Source of the DNA: Phoenix dactylifera
Taxonomy: Eukaryota; Streptophyta; Magnoliopsida; Arecales; Arecaceae
NCBI RefSeq assembly: GCF_009389715.1
Contig: NC_052409.1
Coordinates: forward strand, 2,086,001-2,150,000
Reading direction: 5' to 3'
DNA length: 64,000 nucleotides
Shown: positions 57,126 through 64,000 of the stretch, in pieces
Numbering within the stretch: position 1 is the first letter of the stretch
How the letters are laid out: each line of letters begins with the position of its first letter
Notes under the pieces: generated by a model
What the model saw: only the letters and a program-made list of their open reading frames with translations
What the model was told of the DNA's origin: nothing
Database searches by the model: none
Translations under genes and position numbers: made by a program

Positions 57126-58576
57126 TTCTATCCAGCCAATAGTAGTGAGTTAGATAGGCAACACGAGTCCTCCTCTCTTTAAACCTAAACCCCCATGCCA
57201 AGGTCTCTAGGAAGCGCAAGAAGAATGATAGGGTTTGCCATCAATATAAAGTTCCAATCAGGAACCTTCTCCAAAGTGAAGGTGTGGAAGCGCTGGGCTG
57301 CAGCCCAGTTCGTAAGAGGCCCGTGCGACGCTTGTGAACCTTGATGAGGGTGACCGACTGACAGGTGACCTTTCATTTGTGGGTCAGGCGTGCCTTGGCC
57401 CATGGGCTGCGGACCCGAATGGGCAACTGCCCTTATGGCTTGGATGCTTGGGCCTGTCGCCTTGTACCTTTCACCGGCGCATTGGTCTGTCCTTTATATT
57501 TGGTTTCTGAGACTTCATCCTCCTTTCTCTTCCTCTCCTTATCTCTTCATGGGGTCCACTAAGAAGATAATATTGACGCTAGCAACTACTCTTCCCCGCT
57601 GTTCATTTTCTTGCCTAACTCACTTCAGATAGAACATTAAAATATGAAAAGATTCAGAGCCTAATTTTGGGGCCCGAGAATGTAACGTAATCTAACCTTT
57701 GTAAGAAGTGGCTGAAACTTACTAGGTCCATAGCTCCACTGGTCAAGATCTCATATGGAATGGTCTGATTAATTGAAGGGCCGGCTATAAGATTGCGACA
57801 GCATGCGAAGATTCGGAGGATATATATATATATATATTAGCAATAAAGGCACCAGTTCCCTTCCATGATCTATCGACTCCTTTCCTTCTTGAAAGTGCTA
57901 GAGATGATTTAGATACCATTGAGGAAAGAAGAAAAGATTGCACACCGTGCTTTTGAGCACAAGGGCAGAAGGCCGCTATTGATTTCCGAGGTAATGGAAG
58001 GTAAAGAATTCAAGTATGGCAGGCTTGGAGAAAGAGAAGTGACACGAATATAACTTATTTAAGTTAGTGGATCATGATAGAGACTGTAGGGAACTTTGAG
58101 GCCTTCAGGGACCTCCACTTTGATGCCATAATTGAAGGTCTCGTGCTTCCTTGTGGCTGTCAGAAACTCTTCCCTTGAGGCATCACCATCTTTTTTTTTT
58201 ATAGTAGGAAAGCAGTTGATTAGATGGACGTGAATAGTTAACCGCCATCATTCGTTGAAAGCAACTCATATTCTACCAAAGTTTACTAGGCTAAGAGACA
58301 AAATAGATGATTTGATTCTCTTCTGCAGGTTTGCAACTTACAACCAATTAAAGGAAAGAACGATAGCAAACAAGCCAAACCTCATAGATTTTTTCAACAG
58401 AAGTAGTAACACAAGCAGCTTTACTCACCGATCATTCTCCATCAACCTAAGTAATATAGCCTATTCAATTTGAGAGAACATATCTAACCCTTTGTTATAA
58501 ATCGAGCACACACTGTTCTTCCCTTTTTGACAGCATAACATAAAAATTAGTCCATAGTTGTTCCAGGGGCTTTCTC
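57126..58576. other. Intergenic stretch and WAT1 3' flank
   Basis: The interval carries a TA repeat at 57821-57837. The GC-richer piece at 57180-57640 continues from the LINE remnant and may be part of the same element, but no further domain was recognised. Confidence 0.4.
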
Positions 58577-61532
58577 TCACACATTTTCTGATGGCAATAG
58601 GGGCTGAGCAAGGGAAGAAGCCTTGAAGGGAATTGTTGGTCTGAGTCCATCATTTTCACCAGTGGAAGAAACCATGACTGTGGCCTCCTTTGCAGCAAAT
58701 GCTCTCTCTTCACTTTTCCCCCACAAGACCAGATATAGTCCAGCTATGATCAATATTGCACCAATGATCCTGCATCGTGATCATGGATTGAATAAGAGAA
58801 TTTCTAAGTGTTATAACTTCATTTGTAACTCGCATTATGCCTTAGTAAGGATATATTAATTAGTACCCTCCAAGGTAGAATTGTTCGCCCAAAGCAATCG
58901 AAGCCATGATAGCAACCACAAGTGTCTGGACCGGTTGGTAGACGGCAACGAAGACCGGACCACCCCTGTCGATGCACCATATTTGAACGGCAAACGCAAC
59001 ACCTGAAGCAATGAATCCCTGCATTGGAACTCATGTATGATGTTAGGATAGATGTTTACGTTAATTATACATCAATTCCATCTGTAAATTGGGGCCCCTT
59101 TGTCATGATAATAGGCATGCTTTATTCGGCAATATCATTAGATTTTGAGAATCACAAAGTTGCCCATAATGATTCCACCAATAGCAACTTCAGCTTCATA
59201 GCTTGAAAGATTTGTTAGGTTGTAACCATGTGGTCCTAACATGGTGTGGGAGATGCACAATGATGTTTGAGTGCTGGCTTATGCTCCCTGAAAGCAGGGA
59301 TTATCTCCAACTATTGTGTGCTTTATCTCTCTCTTCCTTTCCAATAGGAGGGAAGACAGTCTCTTTTATCTACTGGAAGAATATAGGCATGACTGAAGGA
59401 AAGGAAGTTCTCTCTCCAATGGAGCTAGCCTAATCAATTGTAAATGGATACAAACAAGATTTAAGGGGGCAGGAGGATTGAAAAAGAAAGCTTATGTGTT
59501 ATATTATGCCTACCACCATGTAGAACTTTGTGCACCCTATCGTATATTTAACCTCTAAAAAGGAAAAGCTATGAGCAAAGCTAGCTTTAACCGACTCTAC
59601 AAAAGCTTCTAAAGAAGAACGATAGAATATAGGAACCTCTTCTAAAGCTTAATTTCCCATTTCACTTTTCCAATCGCATGGAAGTGTACTTGGTGGCCAC
59701 CTACAATATGGAATGTTTGACTGGCCAATTAATCTCCACTATTTAGTAAATGTCAGGTGCATCTAAGGGGAGATAACCGTGCTCACCCCAAGAATCAATA
59801 AAGTAAAAATAAAACAAGGAAACAGCAAAGTTAGCTTAGAGTCCAAAGGTTTTCTTCTACAGTTGTCTACACTTCGGGCATTCCTCAAGTTCCATGCATG
59901 TTCTTTTTCACAAGTACTTGGAGTTAACACTTGCTAATTAATTGTATTTGTTTTATCAGTTTCTAATATTTATCCTTTTCCAGTTTTCTCAGCACTACTT
60001 CATAAATTTAATATATGAAGGCTTGTACTCTTGAAGGGGTAAGGAAATTAACATTGGTGAGGCTAATAGCATACCATGCTTCAAGTTCCACCCAAATGCA
60101 TCCATGCACCCCCTTCCTCTTTTCCCCAACCCCAACTTAACCGAAGAGGAGGACCATCAGACCATGGAAAGAAGGAAGGAAGGAAAGAAAGAAAGAAAGA
60201 AATTATACCGCGTAGAGGATGGTGAAGAGCTCGGTGCCGGTGTGGAAGATCCAGGCCTCGGCATCCCTCTCGATGAAGGCTGCGATGACCAGGAACTGGA
60301 TCACGCCGAAGAAGCATGTGTACGAGGTCACCGACAGCCTCGCCGGGTACTTCTTCAGCACCGGCGCCTGGAGAACCAGCCACCCCGACCACGACAGACA
60401 GTGTCCGATGAGATATACGCAACCCAGCGTCCAGTTCTTCCCCTCGGCGTCACCCAGCCACAGCATCGTCGGTGCGGAGCGAGGGATAGGCTGGTTCAGG
60501 GCATGAGACGGCGAGAAGATGGTCGGGCCCTTGTATAGCGTTATGACCGATGCGCCCGCGACGCAGGCCAACGTGCCCGCCACCTTTGCAATCCCGTCCC
60601 TTCGGTGGATGCGGACCGTCTCTATCCTGTTGGAGAAGTGGCTCAAAAGCGTTGCACGCGACGAGGAGAGCTATGAGTTGATTAAGGGAGAGGTGGTGCG
60701 AGCTTGCCTGACGAGGGCGGCCATGAGGAAGGTGATGGCCGGGACGGAGTTTTGGATGGCGGAGGCGAACGTAGGAGAGGTGTTGTCGAGGCCTAGTAGG
60801 TAGAAACCCTGGTTTGCAGTTATACTTGCATGGAGAAAAACACACGCACATACGTAAATAAGTTATTAACAAAAATAAAGAGCGGTATACATGAAATAGT
60901 AATCTCTGATCTTACCCACACAAGGCGAGGAGGAAGAATTGAACGAGGAAGGAGAGTGTCATGGCTGGCCTGTCTTTCCTGTTACAGACAAACACCAGAA
61001 CAAGAGCTCAGAATCTCAACTTTAAGAGGCAAGTCTAAATCATCTATATGTATGCCATCTTTATGAATTGATATGGCCGCTTTGTCTGGTTCCTCCAGAT
61101 CGATGACTCATGGAACGGCGCCAACCCTTTAAAAATTGTTGCCGATCAATTCTTAGTCTGCTGTACGTAATAAAATATAATGTCCAAGTCGAGAAAGTAA
61201 AATGAATATCAGTGGTTACATACTCTCATTGAAATGAGGACAGCTCTTCAAAATCTGGGCTACTAAGAAAGCAATTAATACATCACAATAAAAAAAAAAG
61301 AGCATGCTTGCAAGATATCTTACTTCTCGAGGAAGTAGGCAAAAGGCACGAGGAGGATCAAAGCGATGATGTTTCTATAGACAGGGAACACCACCTTGCT
61401 GATCCCCATATTAAGGGCCGCCCGGGAGACGACATGAAAGCCGGCGTACCCAAACTGCAGGGCCAGCATGGCCACATGCAGCTGCACCCTCTCCGGCACG
61501 CCGCATACACTCTTCCCCGCATCGTCCGCCAT
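58577..61532 (-). CDS. WAT1: WAT1 EamA-family transporter, 6 exons
   Basis: Exons in transcript order: 61532-61324, 60978-60916, 60824-60708, 60626-60209, 59018-58867 and 58769-58577, giving 383 residues, close to the 389 of the Arabidopsis protein. WAT1 (WALLS ARE THIN 1) is a tonoplast auxin exporter needed for secondary walls. Matching blocks: VPERVQLHVAMLALQFGYAG, HVVSRAALNMGISK, VYRNIIALILLVPFAYFLEK, ITANQGFYLLGLDNTSPTFA, CVAGASVITLYKGPTIFSP, NWTLGCVYLIGHCLSWSGWL, PVLKKYPARLSVTSYTCFFG, WCIDRGGPVFVAVYQPVQTL and YLVLWGKSEER. Two EamA repeats with about ten membrane segments are visible, and the tail ends PLLPSENV. Such close agreement favours WAT1 itself rather than a distant UMAMIT paralogue. 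Intron 3 starts with GC (AG|GCAAGC), the only donor that keeps the conserved VRIETVRIHRRDG junction. Intron 4 begins with a CTTT/CCTT tract on the transcript. Confidence 0.95.
60175..60202. repeat. (AAGG)n/(AAAG)n microsatellite at the WAT1 intron 4 start
   Basis: On the transcript strand it is a CTTT/CCTT tract that begins less than 10 bases after the exon 4 donor. Length changes here could touch the donor region. Confidence 0.75.
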
Positions 61533-62155
61533 TTCTCCACCACCACCACCACCACCACCTCAAGTGACCGGAGGCACAGATGGCGAGAAAAGTAGACTGA
61601 GGATGGGTGGAAGGAAGAACGCAGAGAAGTGAGGAGTGATGGGTGGGGGTCTAAATATGGGCGAGAGATGGGGAATAAAAGGGAGCCAAAGGAAGGCGTG
61701 GGGCCTAGGAGATGTTAGTGTGGGAGTTGCCCCCACTGTCACCCTCTAAAAAGACGCTACGTCAACTGTTTGTTTCTGGTTGTCTCCCACATTCTTCTCT
61801 CTTCTCTCACGCATTATAACTAGCACTCTGAGTCCCTAGTCTATGCACGTATATACGTATGTCTGTGTAATAGTTCTACTATATACTAAGAGAAGTGTAG
61901 TACGTAGTAGATATTTTGTAACGTATGAAGCAGAAACTTGCGTATAACTCCTTACAAGTTTGGCTGACAAGGCACCAACTAGCGCACTAAGGGTGCTATC
62001 GGATCCATTCGGTGCCGCAACGCTAATGATCATGCTAATTGAGGAGAGTGATTGGAGAGCACGCACGAGGGAGTTAAGTGAGCCCCATGCTTTCAAATAC
62101 TATAGTATAATATAACATCCTACCTAATAGTTATTAGGCATGTCCCTTGCGTTAC
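61533..62155. promoter_or_regulatory. WAT1 leader and promoter side
   Basis: Directly upstream of the start codon (minus strand) is a CCA/GGT-type triplet tract (61540-61560), then a pyrimidine/purine-asymmetric leader. No clear TATA box was found; a weak TATTTAG lies near 61650 on the minus strand. Confidence 0.35.
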
Positions 62156-62156
<1 letters not shown>

Positions 62157-62203
<47 letters not shown>

Positions 62204-62216
62204 ATATCTATATATA

Positions 62217-62252
<36 letters not shown>
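62157..62252. repeat. (TA)n microsatellite with TATC interruptions
   Basis: About 95 bases of TA dinucleotides, broken in the middle by TCTATATCTATATATATC. It lies about 620 bases upstream of the WAT1 start and is likely highly variable in length. Confidence 0.9.
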
Positions 62253-62254
<2 letters not shown>

Positions 62255-64000
62255 CAGGATGAGAAACTCATTGTATTGTGATAAGTAGACAGCTGCTCTC
62301 AAAGTGTAGTTAGACACCCTAATCCGCATGCTCGGAATCATGGTACAAAGACCAAATAAAAAGAGCAGGAAAAACAAGTTCAAGAAAAAATAACCACCCA
62401 AACGTGTATTAAACAAATTAACAAGATACAATATAGTTGATTTGGAGACACTTAATTAGAAACTATTCACTCACTTGGTTACCACACTGTCAAAATGGCT
62501 GATTACAGGAATCTACATCGGTGCAATGTGGTCATTTGCATATGATGGATCGCTAAAACCCAAAAACACAATCATCAAATAAATAGGAGAAACCACTTAG
62601 AAACGTTAAGAGACATGTTCTTGGATTTCACTATTTACTAGTAATCAACATTTCATTAAATCTTATTTAGCGTGTCTAATTTGTTTACCTAGCAGTAAAC
62701 ACCTCTATAGATGCTAAATCCTAGATCTTGTAGATTCAAGTAATCTTTAATGCCTAATGCTTTTAATTACCTGTCCTTTCCTCAAAAAAGATAGATTCTT
62801 TATTCTCTAAACATTCCGTATTTAGTAATTAGGTTCATAAGAGTTTCGTGGAACCTAGATATCAGTATCGACGTGCTATCCATGAGCGAACCGACACCAT
62901 ATCCAAATCCAATCACTTTTGCCTCCTTCCAACTTGCGTCGGGTGCAGTTCAGGATGAAAGACAGAAAGTTGACGGCCTGAATGCTACATATTTAGAAAG
63001 TTGATATTGATTTATGATGCATAATAGCATGACAGTGCTTAAGCAGCTCTAGCTAGCAACTTTTATAACTTCTAGGTCCTTGCTTAAGACAAGATACCAT
63101 ATGGAATAGCACTAATTAGCTGAGATCATCAGTATATCATATTTAGGGATCTGATGCTCTAAAAATTCCTTAAAATATAATTATTTTTTATATTTAAACC
63201 AAAATATATGTCAATTTTCATATTAATAGAGCCCAAGATACCACTTGCCTCCATATCATTGCACGAACCTCCTATAATGATAATCTTGCAGGTATCATGC
63301 CAAAAATTTAAGAACCTCGGTATATTAGTTAGTAAAAGAGGCCTAAATTAGACAATAATTTGGACTAGATGAGGTTCTTTTTCTTCACTACTTTTTCTTA
63401 CGAGTATCAACATTTTTTGTCCTGATTATCGGACACTTGGTTTGGAGTTATTTAGTTTCTTTTTCTTACATCTGCCCCTCCTCTGCGTCAAAAAAAAAAA
63501 AAAAGCTCATCATTTTGCCAGCCATTCTGACCCGCCGTGATTATTTGTGCTAGAAAAATACCATCATTCTAAACTCCTGTGTATGGAAATACAATAGAAT
63601 CCATGGCATGTATGGATCGAGTTAGCCAAGAAGGGAGCAGCTTTGGAGCCACATCATAATGGACGTACGCCCCGGCCCATAATTAAAATCAATTGCCATA
63701 CACCTGTTCTCCAACCTCCTTCCCACTCCCACTCACTCCCTGTTCTCAGAGAATCCCACGCTTTAGCTGTCGTTATTAGGGGATCACACGCTTCAAGTGT
63801 CTCTTTTTCCTTTACTTTGAGGTACAACCATCGACCTTTCCCTGTTCATTGATCCACCAGCCACTGTCTGGTGAATTCACGAGACCTACCTTGGAGAGTG
63901 AGAAGACTCGATTTCTTTCCATCGCCAGTGTCCCAAATAACTCGTATGTCCCCAAATAACGGATCCCTTCCTCATCATAACCCCTAATAACAAATAATAA
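62253..64000. other. Intergenic DNA to the window end
   Basis: AT-rich DNA with an A-run at 63489-63504. The frame at 63643-63852 lacks recognisable features and is not called. No gene could be supported. Confidence 0.4.

Noticed and set aside
60104-60538. 144-codon plus-strand frame
   Set aside because: It opposes WAT1 exon 4, which matches the transporter family through its length.

Overview
This 64 kb window is plant nuclear DNA. It is AT-rich and holds seven intron-bearing or GC-rich genes, separated by long stretches with old transposon debris, microsatellites and a fragment of plastid DNA. GC-rich first exons, the gene set and the style of the intergenic DNA suggest a monocot, possibly a palm; this is an inference and no sequence search was possible. 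Most exon limits below were set by hand from splice sites, reading phase and remembered family sequences. In five of the seven genes the joined exons give a whole number of codons with no internal stop. The other two, SMG8 and SOSEKI, each need one base of correction.

Layout from left to right: (1) 425-4168, +, a SKU5-similar/NTP303-like monocopper-oxidase-like protein, 9 exons. (2) 4.2-12.1 kb, gene-poor: a LINE fragment near 7.0 kb and an AT-rich transposon-like repeat (8.26-9.61 kb) interrupted by a plastid segment carrying the trnV-UAC 5' exon and trnM-CAU. (3) 12266-13141, +, an intronless ZAT-type C2H2 zinc-finger repressor. (4) 13.4-18.3 kb, gene-poor, with a second copy of the AT-rich repeat (14.72-15.51 kb). 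(5) 18561-26562, +, a RABE1/Rab8 GTPase with 8 exons and large introns. (6) 28285-34161, -, chloroplast Cu/Zn superoxide dismutase with a miR398-type target site. (7) 37631-43107, -, the nonsense-mediated-decay factor SMG8. (8) 43.5-44.46 kb, an AT-rich MITE-like segment and a 98-bp tandem duplication. (9) 46600-51556, +, a SOSEKI (DUF966) polarity protein. (10) 51.6-58.5 kb, gene-poor, with a LINE RNase H remnant. (11) 58577-61532, -, a WAT1 EamA-family transporter, then a (TA)n tract and intergenic DNA to the end.

The genes do not form a pathway or cluster: they serve cell-wall/pollen-tube growth, transcription, exocytic traffic, plastid redox defence, RNA quality control, cell polarity and vacuolar auxin transport. 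I found no clearly new biological system. The points most worth a second look are two GC-AG introns (RABE1, WAT1), a 7-bp duplication creating twin splice acceptors in RABE1, single-base disruptions in SMG8 and SOSEKI, and the plastid insertion inside a repeat.
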